A stretch of DNA of 64,000 bases, taken from contig NZ_JBBOXF010000001.1 in NCBI RefSeq assembly GCF_038007465.1, forward strand, positions 4,165,001-4,229,000, given 5' to 3'. A model generated the notes under the pieces. That model was not told where the DNA came from, did no database searches, and saw only the letters and a program-made list of their open reading frames with translations. The stretch comes from Sporosarcina sp. FSL K6-1508. GTDB lineage: Bacteria > Bacillota > Bacilli > Bacillales_A > Planococcaceae. The first letter of the stretch is position 1. Every line of letters starts with the position of its first letter. The position numbers and the translations under genes are program-made. This document shows positions 17,332-27,245 of the stretch, piece by piece.

Positions 17332-17826
17332 TCAGATTTCTTTTGTGCCTAAGTTTACTGTCCGGACATTAAGTATTGATAGCGTGGGATTGAATTCGAT
17401 TGTTCGTCCACTAGAACCACCCGTATCCTCGGCAATGATTGGAATGGACAATCGGTTCAATTCATTTTTAACAGCTTCAACGTTTCGCGGGCCTATGCGA
17501 ATCGTATCGCTCGAACCGAATTGAAACATTTGTGAACCGCCAGCAATTTTAGCCTTCAACGCCATTGGCCTGACACCTTCCGCCTTAAGTAATTCCATCA
17601 GCGCATAAATACCCGTATCCGCAAATTTAGCTACATTTACGCGGTCCGATTTGCCAAGATTGGAATCCGGAAGCATGATATGTACCATACCTGCAACTTT
17701 TCTCTTCTCATCATACAATACGACTCCGACACATGAGCCCAGTCCGGAGGTACGAATTGTCATCGGTTCCTTGACGATATTCATATCTGCTATTCCTACT
17801 CTGACTACCTCTTTCAACGTCATCAT
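17332..17826 (-). CDS. cheD: Chemoreceptor glutamine deamidase CheD
   Basis: Deamidates glutamines in chemoreceptors and, in Bacillus, binds CheC in an adaptation loop. The catalytic-Cys motif is visible (TSGLGSCVGVVLYD), as are the AGMVHIMLPDS stretch and KIAGGSQMF. 164 residues, normal. It starts 1 base after the cheC stop. Confidence 0.97.
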   Translation of the reverse strand: MMTLKEVVRVGIADMNIVKEPMTIRTSGLGSCVGVVLYDEKRKVAGMVHIMLPDSNLGKSDRVNVAKFADTGIYALMELLKAEGVRPMALKAKIAGGSQMFQFGSSDTIRIGPRNVEAVKNELNRLSIPIIAEDTGGSSGRTIEFNPTLSILNVRTVNLGTKEI

Positions 17827-17827
17827 C

Positions 17828-18460
17828 TCACATCACACCTAGTGAACGGAAAATTGTAACATAAGACGAAGGATCCGGAAGCAGGAAAAAGTGACCGTCA
17901 ATATTTGAAATCCCATCCTCACCTTCTTCGCGAATTTGCGTGTCAATGACAATGACTTCATCGCTATGATGGGATACTTCAATCAATCCAAAACTAACGA
18001 TTGCACCAACCATATCAACACTTAGTGAAGGTACGGTTGGATAAATCTTCAAGCCTGTAAAATCAGAAAGTGCAGACAAATAAGAACCGGAAAGAATATT
18101 GCCAAGTTCTTGCATCGCGGAAATTCCAATTTCAGGTAAATCAGGAGAAGAAAAATTGAATGTCTCGTCCCCAATTAATCTTCGAATAAAGTGATTTGCA
18201 GATTCCAATGGCAGAACAAAAAACATACTGCCTGACAAATCTCCCTCAATTCGGAGGAAGATTCCAGCTACAATCGTTTCAGCACCTCCAGCAAGGTCAA
18301 ACATTTCATCGAATGAAACAAGTTTGACATTGGGAACATGCATGTCGATTTTACGTTCAAGCAGTTGCGACAATGAAGTTGCCGCATGCGCAGCTCCAAT
18401 ATTACCGACTTCTTTCAATACATCAAGATGCATATCGGTAATCGGGTTTTCAGAATTCAT
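17828..18460 (-). CDS. cheC: CheY-P phosphatase CheC
   Basis: A 210-residue CheC/FliY-family phosphatase that acts on CheY-P and is stimulated by CheD. Two repeats of the E-x3-N active-site type are visible: DVLKEVGNIGAAHAATSL near the start and SAMQELGNILSGSYLSAL in the middle. It overlaps the cheW end by 11 bases. The partner CheD follows immediately. Confidence 0.97.
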   Translation of the reverse strand: MNSENPITDMHLDVLKEVGNIGAAHAATSLSQLLERKIDMHVPNVKLVSFDEMFDLAGGAETIVAGIFLRIEGDLSGSMFFVLPLESANHFIRRLIGDETFNFSSPDLPEIGISAMQELGNILSGSYLSALSDFTGLKIYPTVPSLSVDMVGAIVSFGLIEVSHHSDEVIVIDTQIREEGEDGISNIDGHFFLLPDPSSYVTIFRSLGVM

Positions 18461-18917
18461 CTGTCGTCACCCGCTTCACGGGCTCAAGAACTTTATCAAG
18501 ATTGAGCATGACGAGAAGGTGTTTTTCAACTTTAGCAACACCGGAAATGAAGTCCGATTCGATGGAACCCACAACTTCCGGTTGCGGTTCAATAGAATCC
18601 ACTGGAATGTCAAGGACGTCATTCGCAGAGTCGACAATGAGCCCAACATCATATTCGTCCAATGTCACGATAATTATTCTTGTACTATCGTCCATCTCTT
18701 TTGGAGTGAGCCCGAACCGCTCACGTAAGTCGACAATCGGTGTAACGATCCCCCTTAGGTTAATGACCCCCTTAACGTAAGCCGGTGTCTTGGGAACTCG
18801 GGTAATCGAAAGCACTTTCTCGATTGACTGAACGATATCTACACTGATTGCATATTCCATATCCAACAATTGAAAAATGATTGCTTTCATTTCTTTTTGA
18901 TCGAGTTTGTCAGTCAT
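18450..18917 (-). CDS. cheW: Chemotaxis coupling protein CheW
   Basis: A 155-residue SH3-like coupling protein that links chemoreceptors to CheA. Typical stretches: MEYAISVDIVQSIEK, YVKGVINLRGIVTPIVDLRE (split here), and VGLIVDSANDVLDIP. It lies 16 bases after cheA. Confidence 0.97.
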   Translation of the reverse strand: MTDKLDQKEMKAIIFQLLDMEYAISVDIVQSIEKVLSITRVPKTPAYVKGVINLRGIVTPIVDLRERFGLTPKEMDDSTRIIIVTLDEYDVGLIVDSANDVLDIPVDSIEPQPEVVGSIESDFISGVAKVEKHLLVMLNLDKVLEPVKRVTTDEF

Positions 18918-18933
18918 ATTCTTTCACTCCCGC

Positions 18934-20970
18934 TTATTTAATCAACGCATTGCAATCAACAATGAGTGCAACTTGTCCATTTCCAAGAATCGTTGCACCG
19001 GATATCGCGAACACGTTTTGCAAATAATTACCAAGCGATTTCAACACGATTTCCTGTTGCCCGATGAATGAATCGACAACCAGTCCTGCTAACTTTTCAC
19101 CTTTACGTACAATAACCACCGACTGATAGCCGTTCGACTCGCTATTTCGTTCTGGTATTTCGAAAATTTCCGCCAAATTTAAGAGTGGGATGATATTGCC
19201 GCGGAAATCGATTACTTGCTGATTGTGTGCATTCATAATCTCTGATGTCTGAATGATGGCTGTCTCAATGATTGATGACAACGGAATTGCAAACACTTCT
19301 TTTTCTAATTCCACTAGCATTACGGAAATGATAGACAATGTTAATGGAAGCTGTACTTGAAATAATGAGCCTTGACCTTCTTTCGATTCAATTGACATAA
19401 ATCCGCCAAGCGATTCAATCGTAGTTTTGACGACATCCAGCCCTACACCCCGTCCAGATACATCTGAAATTTTTTCGGCCGTTGAGAAACCTGATGCTAG
19501 AATGAGTTCAGCTACTTGACGATCTGTTAATGTTTCGGCCATTTCTACTGAAACGATACCACTTTTAATTGCTTTAGCAAGAACACGTTCACGATTAACG
19601 CCCGCTCCATCGTCTTCAAGCTCGATAAATACGTGATTGCCGGAATGGTATGCACGTAGTGTCACTGTCCCCTCTTCTGGCTTACCTTTTGCAAGCCGTT
19701 CAGCTGGACTTTCAATCCCGTGATCAAGTGCATTACGTATTAAGTGAACAAGCGGATCTCCGATTTCATCGATAACAGTCCGATCCAGTTCAGTTTCAGC
19801 TCCAATAATTTCAAGCTCGACTTTTTTGTTAAGATCACGCGCCAACTGTCTTACCATTTTAGGGAAGCGATTGAATACAGTCTCTACCGGGATCATGCGC
19901 ATGTTCAGGATAATCGTTTGTAAATCACCAGATACGCGCGTAATCCGTTCGACCGTTTCATTCAATTCTGCGTTATGAATTTCACTTGCAATCGATTGAA
20001 GCCTGCCCCGATCAATGATTAGTTCTTCAAACAGATTCATAAGGATATCAAGTCTATCAATATTCACACGAATTGTTTTGTTGCCGGACTGTACGCCTGA
20101 GTTGCGCTTTTCTTTTTGTACATTCGCACCTTTGTTGACGTCTATATCGATACTAATCGGCGTTATCATTTCTGTCTCTTTAGTGGTTTCTTCATCATTT
20201 TCACGCATCAGATAATCATTTGTAACAGGACTGACTGTCACATTTTCAATTTCGGACACTTTCATTACTTTCGCTTTCAATGCATCCGCATCTTCTTTTG
20301 TAATAAGTGCTACTGTAAACGTTTCTTTGAAGTCTTCATTTTCAAGTTGCTCCACTTTCGGTTCAGACTTGACGATTTCACCGGATTTTTCCAGTATTTC
20401 AAATACCATATATACTCTTGCTGCCTTCAACAAACAATCTTCACGCAATTGAACGGTAATTTCAAATACGTTAAATTCTTGTTCAAACGATTGACTAATG
20501 ACAGTCATTTCGTAACCATCGTAATTGAGAGGACCTTGTTGACTGACTTTATCGTCTAGTACAACCGTTGCAGCAGTTTCAGCTGCAGCACCGCCTACCT
20601 CAATTCTATTCAATGATTCTACAAGATTACTGACATCTTTTTTACCTGTTCCGCCTGAAGCGATATCCATGACCATCTCTTCAAGATAGTCGACAGCTTG
20701 AAAAACAACGTCCAAAATTTCAGTTGTGACACGAATCTTCGAATTACGGATTGCATCCAATACATTTTCCATCATATGTGTAAGATCGGCGATGTCTTCA
20801 TATCCCATTGTGGCAGACATCCCTTTCAACGTATGGGCGGATCGGAACACTTCATTTACAATGGCAAGATCTTGCGGGTTTTTCTCAAGTTCCAATAGAT
20901 GCTCGTTGCACGCTTGCAGATGCTCCTTACTCTCATCAATAAACATTTCCAAATATTGATCTGTATCCAT
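18934..20970 (-). CDS. cheA: Chemotaxis histidine kinase CheA
   Basis: A 678-residue kinase. P1 Hpt domain with the phosphorylated histidine at residue 46 (RSAHTLKGMSA), P2 CheY/CheB-binding domain, P3 dimerisation helices (about 300-360), P4 ATPase with HLIRNALDHGIE and DDGAGVNRERV and GRGVGLDVV, and the CheW-like P5 (LVELEKEVFAIPLSSI). AAAGGAGG precedes the ATG. Between cheB and cheW as in B. subtilis. Confidence 0.98.
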   Translation of the reverse strand: MDTDQYLEMFIDESKEHLQACNEHLLELEKNPQDLAIVNEVFRSAHTLKGMSATMGYEDIADLTHMMENVLDAIRNSKIRVTTEILDVVFQAVDYLEEMVMDIASGGTGKKDVSNLVESLNRIEVGGAAAETAATVVLDDKVSQQGPLNYDGYEMTVISQSFEQEFNVFEITVQLREDCLLKAARVYMVFEILEKSGEIVKSEPKVEQLENEDFKETFTVALITKEDADALKAKVMKVSEIENVTVSPVTNDYLMRENDEETTKETEMITPISIDIDVNKGANVQKEKRNSGVQSGNKTIRVNIDRLDILMNLFEELIIDRGRLQSIASEIHNAELNETVERITRVSGDLQTIILNMRMIPVETVFNRFPKMVRQLARDLNKKVELEIIGAETELDRTVIDEIGDPLVHLIRNALDHGIESPAERLAKGKPEEGTVTLRAYHSGNHVFIELEDDGAGVNRERVLAKAIKSGIVSVEMAETLTDRQVAELILASGFSTAEKISDVSGRGVGLDVVKTTIESLGGFMSIESKEGQGSLFQVQLPLTLSIISVMLVELEKEVFAIPLSSIIETAIIQTSEIMNAHNQQVIDFRGNIIPLLNLAEIFEIPERNSESNGYQSVVIVRKGEKLAGLVVDSFIGQQEIVLKSLGNYLQNVFAISGATILGNGQVALIVDCNALIK

Positions 20971-20983
20971 CGTGACGCCTCCT

Positions 20984-22132
20984 TTAAGACTTTATGATGC
21001 CAATTATCGTTTCTGATATGTCGTGTAAATCTACAACTTTATCAGCAAAACCAGCTTCTTTTATTGCTTTTGGCATACCATACACGACTGATGTCTTTGC
21101 AGATTCAGCAAGGGTGATTGTTTTGCCGTTTTTCCGTAATACTTCCATACCTTTTTTTCCGTCATACCCCATGCCTGTCATAATAACGGTCAAAAAGTTC
21201 AACTCGTTGTTCTCGGCAGCTGACTCGAGAAGAACATCAACAGATGGCCGATGTCCCATACGCGGGGGATCCACCGAATCCAGTCGGACGCAGTAAGTCA
21301 AACCTTTTTTTATCATTTTAAGATGTTTTCCACCCGGCGCAATATAGGCTGTGCCGTTTTCAAGCAACTCGCCATCTTCCGCTTCTTTTACATGAATAGC
21401 ACAAAGACCGTCCAGTCTATCTGCAAGGGATTTTGTAAAGCCTGGAGGCATATGTTGAACAACGAGAATTGGAACACCGAATGAAGCAGGTATACCCGTC
21501 AGCACTTCTTGCAGTGCCCTAGGTCCCCCTGTCGATGTGCCTATTATAACAAATGTTTTACCTGTTTTGGAAATCTTATTTTTAGAAATGTTCATTAGCT
21601 GACTTTGATTAGCAGAAAAGGCGACTGTTTCAGTTACGCTCGCAACCGGATTAACGGTGGATCGTGAACTATTCGGCCGCGGCAATCGTCGACTCGTCAT
21701 CTTTCTTGTTAGCGTAGACATCTCTACATCCGAAGCGGCAATGACTTTCCCTAAAATCTCTTCCTTCACTTCGTGAAGATTCAAGGATATTGCCCCGCCT
21801 GGTTTCGCAACGAAGTCAACTGCCCCATATTCCATAGCGAGCATCGTATTTTCTGCCCCTATTTCCGTCGTGCTTGACAACATTACGATTGGCACTGGGT
21901 AGTTCGACATAATTTCTTTTAGTGCTTCGAGTCCATTCATAATTGGCATTTCAATATCCATAGTCACTACATCCGGCTTTAAAGATTTCACTTTTTCGAC
22001 TGCCTCTTTGCCATTGCGGGCGGTCCCAATCACTTCAATGCCGGGATGCCCCGAGAGAAAATCAGATATGAGCTTTCGCATAAACGCCGAATCATCCACA
22101 ACAAGCGCTTTCTTAAGATTGCCTGTATTCAA
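20984..22132 (-). CDS. cheB: Chemotaxis response regulator methylesterase CheB
   Basis: Receiver domain (ALVVDDSAFMRKLI, phospho-Asp in TMDIEMPIMNG, later AKPGG) joined to the methylesterase domain with its Ser-His-Asp triad in GTSTGGPRAL, VVQHMPPGFT and MTGMGYDGKKGM. It removes methyl groups from (or deamidates) receptors. No ATG is available at the start: the frame can open at TTG 22153, GTG 22141 or TTG 22132. I favour TTG 22132 (382 residues), about 10 bases after AAAGGA and overlapping only the flhG stop region. The start is uncertain; the identity is not. Confidence 0.93.
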   Translation of the reverse strand: MNTGNLKKALVVDDSAFMRKLISDFLSGHPGIEVIGTARNGKEAVEKVKSLKPDVVTMDIEMPIMNGLEALKEIMSNYPVPIVMLSSTTEIGAENTMLAMEYGAVDFVAKPGGAISLNLHEVKEEILGKVIAASDVEMSTLTRKMTSRRLPRPNSSRSTVNPVASVTETVAFSANQSQLMNISKNKISKTGKTFVIIGTSTGGPRALQEVLTGIPASFGVPILVVQHMPPGFTKSLADRLDGLCAIHVKEAEDGELLENGTAYIAPGGKHLKMIKKGLTYCVRLDSVDPPRMGHRPSVDVLLESAAENNELNFLTVIMTGMGYDGKKGMEVLRKNGKTITLAESAKTSVVYGMPKAIKEAGFADKVVDLHDISETIIGIIKS

Positions 22133-22133
22133 A

Positions 22134-23000
22134 TCATCCACGTCCTTTCGCAAATATGCTTCTCATTTTACCGAGGAATCCTTCGCCTTGTTTAAACTCC
22201 TCTTCCGAACTCGGACTGACAAAAGTCTCAGCAATTGCCATCATCCTTTTAGATATAGGTGCTTTTGGAAACAGGAGCAAAAATGGCTCCTGTGCAAGCA
22301 CAGCTTTGTGAACTGCTGGGTCTTCAGGCAGGAAGCCAAGAATCTTAGTCTCTTTCCCAAGGAACTTCCGCATGGCATATTGAAGTCTCGTTACAGTATC
22401 ATTGCCGTCATCCCCTTTTGAAACACGGTTACTGACAATGCTGAATGCCTTATCGGGATCTTGCAGACAAATGAATTTCATCATTGAGTAAGCATCTGTA
22501 ATTGATGTTGGTTCAGTCGTTGAGATAACAATGATTTCATCAACAGCAACAAGCAATTCAATCGAACGTTGCGTAGCGCCCGCTCCCATATCAAACAAGA
22601 TGAAATCATATCTTTGCTGTAGATGTTCAAAAGCTTGAATCAACCTATCGAACATATCTTTTGACCATTCCATGACCATATCGAGCCCAGAACCCCCAGA
22701 AATGAATGACAAACCTCCAGGCGCATCATTTACCACATCGTCTATTTCTACTTTGTTAAGTAAATAATCTCTTAAACTATTTTGAGGAGTCAACCCTAAA
22801 AGAATATGAATATTGCCCATTCCAATGTCCATATCAATAATGATTACTTTCTTGTCTTTAGCCAAAAGGGCATGAGCAAAATTCGTTGAGAAATTCGATT
22901 TCCCAACACCGCCCTTACCACTGACAATGGCAATAGATCTTGCTAGTTTTCCTTGGGACTTCAGCATCTTGAGCCTGAGTGTTTCTGCCTGATCACGCAT
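22134..23000 (-). CDS. flhG: Flagellar number regulator FlhG (MinD-like ATPase, YlxH)
   Basis: A MinD/ParA-family ATPase controlling flagellar number and placement with FlhF. Deviant Walker A SGKGGVGKSNFSTN, then IIDMDIGMGNIHILLG and the FDMGAGATQRSIEL stretch. A C-terminal amphipathic segment (KMRSIFAKGRG end) could bind membrane. The start at 23000 (MRDQAETLRL, 288 residues) lies 8 bases after AAGGA; further ATGs are at 23003 and 23009. Overlaps the flhF end by 8 bases. Confidence 0.95.
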   Translation of the reverse strand: MRDQAETLRLKMLKSQGKLARSIAIVSGKGGVGKSNFSTNFAHALLAKDKKVIIIDMDIGMGNIHILLGLTPQNSLRDYLLNKVEIDDVVNDAPGGLSFISGGSGLDMVMEWSKDMFDRLIQAFEHLQQRYDFILFDMGAGATQRSIELLVAVDEIIVISTTEPTSITDAYSMMKFICLQDPDKAFSIVSNRVSKGDDGNDTVTRLQYAMRKFLGKETKILGFLPEDPAVHKAVLAQEPFLLLFPKAPISKRMMAIAETFVSPSSEEEFKQGEGFLGKMRSIFAKGRG

Positions 23001-24105
23001 CATAGGCATCCTTTACTAATAACTCTATAAGTTTCAAGCTGTCCGCTTCGGTAATATCTTCAGGTACTTCCTGACCATCAGTGTAATATGCAGTTCCAAT
23101 GCCATAGTCCTTCATCAAATTGAACATCGGACCGATCGATCCTGTTTCATCCATTTTTGTGAAAATGAATTTTTCGACCGGAAATGAATTGAACTGTTCA
23201 ATAATTGTGCGCATATCCTCTTCTTTAGACGTCATAGATAGTACAAGAAATGATTCCATATCGAGTGAAAAATCGATTAGACGTGTCAAATCCTCTACAA
23301 ATTTAGCCTCTTTGTAATTTCGGCCTGCCGTATCAATAAAAATCAAATCACGATCAGCCAGGTTTTCGATTGCTTTTTCAAAATCCTTACTGTTGTACGC
23401 AATCTCTACCGGGGCTTGTAACAAGTTCGCGTAGGTGCGGAGCTGCTCTATTGCTGCAATTCGATATGTGTCAGTCGTAATAAAACCAATCTTTTGTTTT
23501 TTTTCAAGAAGAGCCCGGGCTGCAATTTTGGCAATTGTTGTGGTCTTGCCAACCCCCGTTGGTCCAAGCACGTTAATGAATTTTTTATTGAAAGAGATGC
23601 CCCCAAAAGGCAAATCATCCATTTCCCGTTCTAAGATTTGTTCGACAATGATACGCTGCTCTTCATTGGAAAGATCTTTTTTCTCTGCTTTCATCCTCTT
23701 GTAAAGACCCTCACCTAATTGAGTGATGAATTTTGCGGATAATCCCTGTTTTTCGAGATGTGAGAGTAATGGTTTAACTTCATCCGGAAAACGGGAATGT
23801 GCAGCTGCTTGCTGCATGTCCTTCAACATTTTTTTCATTTCAATCATTTCTTTTTTAAATTCAATAGATGTGCTGTCTTCTTTTTCAATACTTGGTGACA
23901 AAGAAGAAAGAACTGTGTCGTCTATTTTTGCAACCGGTTCATCGAAACCCGCAACAACTTCTACGGATTTCTTTTTAAATAAACCAAGGAATCCTTTTGA
24001 TTTAACAACATTCGAGCTCAGGATAATCGCATCATCACCAAAATCCATGCGAACTTTTTTCATGGCGTCTACCATTGTCTCCGCCGTATACTTTTTCATC
24101 TTCAT
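22993..24105 (-). CDS. flhF: Flagellar SRP-family GTPase FlhF
   Basis: A third SRP-type GTPase (with Ffh and FtsY) involved in flagellar placement; activated by FlhG. N-terminal basic and linker region, then the NG domain: P-loop GPTGVGKTTTIAKIAA, TTDTYRIAAIEQLRTYA, DTAGRNYKE and TKMDETGSIG. 370 residues. The ATG overlaps the flhA TGA by one base (TGATG). Confidence 0.97.
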   Translation of the reverse strand: MKMKKYTAETMVDAMKKVRMDFGDDAIILSSNVVKSKGFLGLFKKKSVEVVAGFDEPVAKIDDTVLSSLSPSIEKEDSTSIEFKKEMIEMKKMLKDMQQAAAHSRFPDEVKPLLSHLEKQGLSAKFITQLGEGLYKRMKAEKKDLSNEEQRIIVEQILEREMDDLPFGGISFNKKFINVLGPTGVGKTTTIAKIAARALLEKKQKIGFITTDTYRIAAIEQLRTYANLLQAPVEIAYNSKDFEKAIENLADRDLIFIDTAGRNYKEAKFVEDLTRLIDFSLDMESFLVLSMTSKEEDMRTIIEQFNSFPVEKFIFTKMDETGSIGPMFNLMKDYGIGTAYYTDGQEVPEDITEADSLKLIELLVKDAYDA

Positions 24106-26135
24106 CAGATATCCACCACCCCGACACTTTGGACTTCAATGGAAGCTTCGAGTTCATTGTATGACAATACAGGAATTTGAGGGAAGTATCGTTCTGTTAT
24201 TTGTCTCAAATACATGCGGATTGCCGGCGTACAAAGAATGACCGGCGATTGATCCATCAATGCCACGCGTTCTACTTCCCCTGCAATCGACTCGAGGATT
24301 TCTTGAGAATGCTGCGGGTCGAGAGATAGATAATTTCCTTGTTCCGTTTGTTGAATACTATCTGCAATCATTTTTTCGATTTTACCGGATACAGTCAGTA
24401 CTTTAAGCGATTGGCCGGCTGATGCGTACTGATTTGTTATTTGTCTTGCAAGGGCCTGTCTAACATATTCGGTTAAGACATCGACATCTGATGTGTATTT
24501 CGAATAATCCGCAAGAGTTTCAAAGATGATTGGCAAGTTCCTTACTGAGACATGCTCGTTCAGTAGCTTTGCAAGTACTTTTTGAATTTCACCAATTGAT
24601 AACGGCGTAGGTGTAAGCTCATCGACAAGAATCGGGAAAGTTTCACGCACATGATCGACAAGTTGTTTCGTTTCCTGACGGCCAATCAAATCCGCAGCAT
24701 TCGCACGAATCACTTCTGTCAGATGTGTTGACACAACACTCGGTGGGTCAACAACCGTATAACCAAGAATCTCTGCATCTTCTTTCACATCTTCCGTTAT
24801 CCATTTGGCTGGAAGACCAAATGATGGTTCGATTGTATCAATGCCTTCAATCGAATCATCCCCGCCTGGACTCATCGCTAGATAGTGGTCAAGAAGTAAT
24901 TCACCTCTTGCTAATTCACTTCCCTTAATCTTGATTCTGTACTCATTCGGCTGTAACTGAATGTTGTCCCTTATACGGACGACTGGAATAACAAGACCCA
25001 GCTCAATTGCCAGCTGCCTTCGAATCATAACAACACGATCAAGTAAATCGCCACCCTGAGTAGCGTCGACGAGAGGGATAAGTCCATAACCGAATTCGAA
25101 CTCGATTGGATCCACATTAAGCAGATTGACAACATTTTCAGGACTCTTCAGACCCTCCGTTTCAAGATCCTCTTCCATCTCCAGTAATTCCTCAGGATCT
25201 TCTGCAACTTTATGGGACATTATATATGCCCCGACTGCAAGCGCAAGCGCAATCGGAATTGTAAATATATCGTTAATAGGTGTAGCAAGACCGAGCAGCA
25301 AAACGGTTGCAGCAGCAACGTAAAGTAGTTTCGGCTGTCCAAGTAGCTGGGTTGTAATATCAGAACCGAGATTACCTTTAGAGGCAGCGCGTGTTACGAC
25401 AATACCTGTTGCAGTCGAGATGAGAAGTGCTGGAATTTGAGAAACAATACCATCGCCGACTGTCAATTGTGAAAAGAGAACAGCTGCTTCCGCGAAAGGA
25501 AGACCCATTTGAGCAACCCCGATAATCATCCCGACGAGCAGGTTGATTATAACGATAATGATACCGGCAATTGCATCTCCTTTAACGAATTTTGTTGCCC
25601 CGTCCATTGCTCCGTAAAAGTCTGCTTCATTACTAACTTTTTCACGTCTCGTTCGCGCTTCAGTTTCAGAAATCATACCGGCATTCAAGTCCGCATCGAT
25701 ACTCATCTGTTTCCCCGGCATCGCATCTAGCGTGAAACGAGCTGCCACTTCAGATACCCGTTCCGCACCTTTTGTAATGACGATAAACTGAATAATGACA
25801 AGGATGACGAAAATAACGAGACCGACAACGATATTACCTCCTGTAACGAATGTCCCAAACGTTTCTACAACACCGCCCGCATCTCCGTTTGATAAAATCG
25901 CCCGCGTAGTTGAAACGTTGAGGCCAAGACGGAAAAGCGTAAGAAGGAGTAATAAGGTAGGGAAAATTGAAAATTGTAACGCTTCCTGCATGTTCATGGC
26001 TGTTAAAAGAACTAAAAGTCCAAGGGTAATATTTATAATAATCAAGAAACTTAAAAGCCATGGTGGAAGCGGGATGACAAGCATCGCAACGATCATTATT
26101 ACCGCAGCGAGTACCCCTATATCTCTAAATTTCAT
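24105..26135 (-). CDS. flhA: Flagellar type III export gate protein FlhA
   Basis: The largest export-gate subunit. About eight N-terminal membrane segments (residues 1-320) include the FHIPEP-region equivalent and GAMDGATKFVKGDAIAG. The soluble C-terminal domain (about 340-676) binds chaperone-cargo complexes. 676 residues, normal for Bacillus. Follows flhB by 26 bases. Confidence 0.98.
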   Translation of the reverse strand: MKFRDIGVLAAVIMIVAMLVIPLPPWLLSFLIIINITLGLLVLLTAMNMQEALQFSIFPTLLLLLTLFRLGLNVSTTRAILSNGDAGGVVETFGTFVTGGNIVVGLVIFVILVIIQFIVITKGAERVSEVAARFTLDAMPGKQMSIDADLNAGMISETEARTRREKVSNEADFYGAMDGATKFVKGDAIAGIIIVIINLLVGMIIGVAQMGLPFAEAAVLFSQLTVGDGIVSQIPALLISTATGIVVTRAASKGNLGSDITTQLLGQPKLLYVAAATVLLLGLATPINDIFTIPIALALAVGAYIMSHKVAEDPEELLEMEEDLETEGLKSPENVVNLLNVDPIEFEFGYGLIPLVDATQGGDLLDRVVMIRRQLAIELGLVIPVVRIRDNIQLQPNEYRIKIKGSELARGELLLDHYLAMSPGGDDSIEGIDTIEPSFGLPAKWITEDVKEDAEILGYTVVDPPSVVSTHLTEVIRANAADLIGRQETKQLVDHVRETFPILVDELTPTPLSIGEIQKVLAKLLNEHVSVRNLPIIFETLADYSKYTSDVDVLTEYVRQALARQITNQYASAGQSLKVLTVSGKIEKMIADSIQQTEQGNYLSLDPQHSQEILESIAGEVERVALMDQSPVILCTPAIRMYLRQITERYFPQIPVLSYNELEASIEVQSVGVVDI

Positions 26136-26161
26136 GTCATCCCTACTTTCTTCTGATAAAG

Positions 26162-27244
26162 TCAGATTTTGCGTTGAATTCTGTACACATATGCAAGTAT
26201 TTCGGCTATCGCCTTGAAGAACTCTTCTGGAATCCTTCCCCCTATTTCAACATCATCATAGAGTGATCTGGCAAGAGGCCGATTTTCTACCATGACGATA
26301 TCATGTTCGGCGGCAATCAATTTAATCTTTTGAGCGACGAAATCGACACCTTTTGCCACAACAATCGGTGCATCCATATCCCCATCCTTATACTTTAGTG
26401 CAATCGCATAATGAGTCGGGTTCGTGATGACAACATCTGCGTTGGGCACTTCCTGCATCATGCGTCTCATTGCCATTTCACGTTGACGCTGCTTAATCCG
26501 GGATTTTATAATAGGATCCCCTTCAGAGTTTTTATATTCATCCTTGATATCTTGTTTAGACATCCGGAGATTTTTTTCATAGTCAAATTTTTGGTACATG
26601 AAATCTAGGATGGATATAAATAACAAAACAAATGCTGCTGTTATTCCCATCAATGCCGCAAGTTGCCCGACAGTCGTTAATACATCCCAGGGGCTTTTAA
26701 ATGCGAGCCCTAGTACTTTATCAATATTTGATAGTACAATTAACGTCGTAGTTGTACCGATAAATGATATTTTCAGTAAGGACTTCATTAATTCAACAAT
26801 GGCACGAATTGAAAAAATCCGTTTAAGACCTTTAATTGGATCTAATTTCTTTAAATCCATTTTCAACGGTTCCGCAGTAAAAAGTAAACCAAATTGGAAT
26901 AGGTTTCCGGCTATACCTGCAACAACAGCAATAAGCATCACAGGCAATAATATAAATGCCATTTGAATCAATACGTCTCCGTAAATCAGCATTGCCTGGT
27001 CCTCATCTAACTTTGACAGCGTGATGTATTCAGTAAATGACTGATGGAAGAACACAAAAAAGCGGTCCCTCATAAATCCTGCGCCAAAAAACAGGAAAAG
27101 GAACACGGAAAGCAGCAGAATTGCGCTCGTAACGTCCTGGCTTTTTAGAACCTGGCCTTTCTTCCGGGAATCTTGACGTTTTTTTGGAGTGGCTTTTTCG
27201 GTCTTTTCTCCTGCAAAGAATTGCAGATCAAGCCGCAACATCAT
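26162..27244 (-). CDS. flhB: Flagellar export switch protein FlhB
   Basis: Export-gate subunit that switches substrate class after autocleavage. Four membrane segments, then the cytoplasmic domain with the autocleavage motif NPTH (DVVITNPTHYAIALKYK). N-terminus MLRLDLQFFAGEKTEKATPKK. I start at ATG 27244 (360 residues), 6 bases after GGAGGTG and right behind the fliR stop; a further 5-codon upstream extension is unnecessary. Confidence 0.97.
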   Translation of the reverse strand: MMLRLDLQFFAGEKTEKATPKKRQDSRKKGQVLKSQDVTSAILLLSVFLFLFFGAGFMRDRFFVFFHQSFTEYITLSKLDEDQAMLIYGDVLIQMAFILLPVMLIAVVAGIAGNLFQFGLLFTAEPLKMDLKKLDPIKGLKRIFSIRAIVELMKSLLKISFIGTTTTLIVLSNIDKVLGLAFKSPWDVLTTVGQLAALMGITAAFVLLFISILDFMYQKFDYEKNLRMSKQDIKDEYKNSEGDPIIKSRIKQRQREMAMRRMMQEVPNADVVITNPTHYAIALKYKDGDMDAPIVVAKGVDFVAQKIKLIAAEHDIVMVENRPLARSLYDDVEIGGRIPEEFFKAIAEILAYVYRIQRKI

Positions 27245-27245
27245 A

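Noticed and set aside
20116..20559. Plus-strand ORF of 147 codons
   Set aside because: Opposite to the CheA P2 region; Cys/Phe/Ile-rich composition is typical of an antisense shadow.
23723..24241. Plus-strand ORF of 172 codons
   Set aside because: Antisense to flhF and the flhA end, with no ribosome site or family motif.
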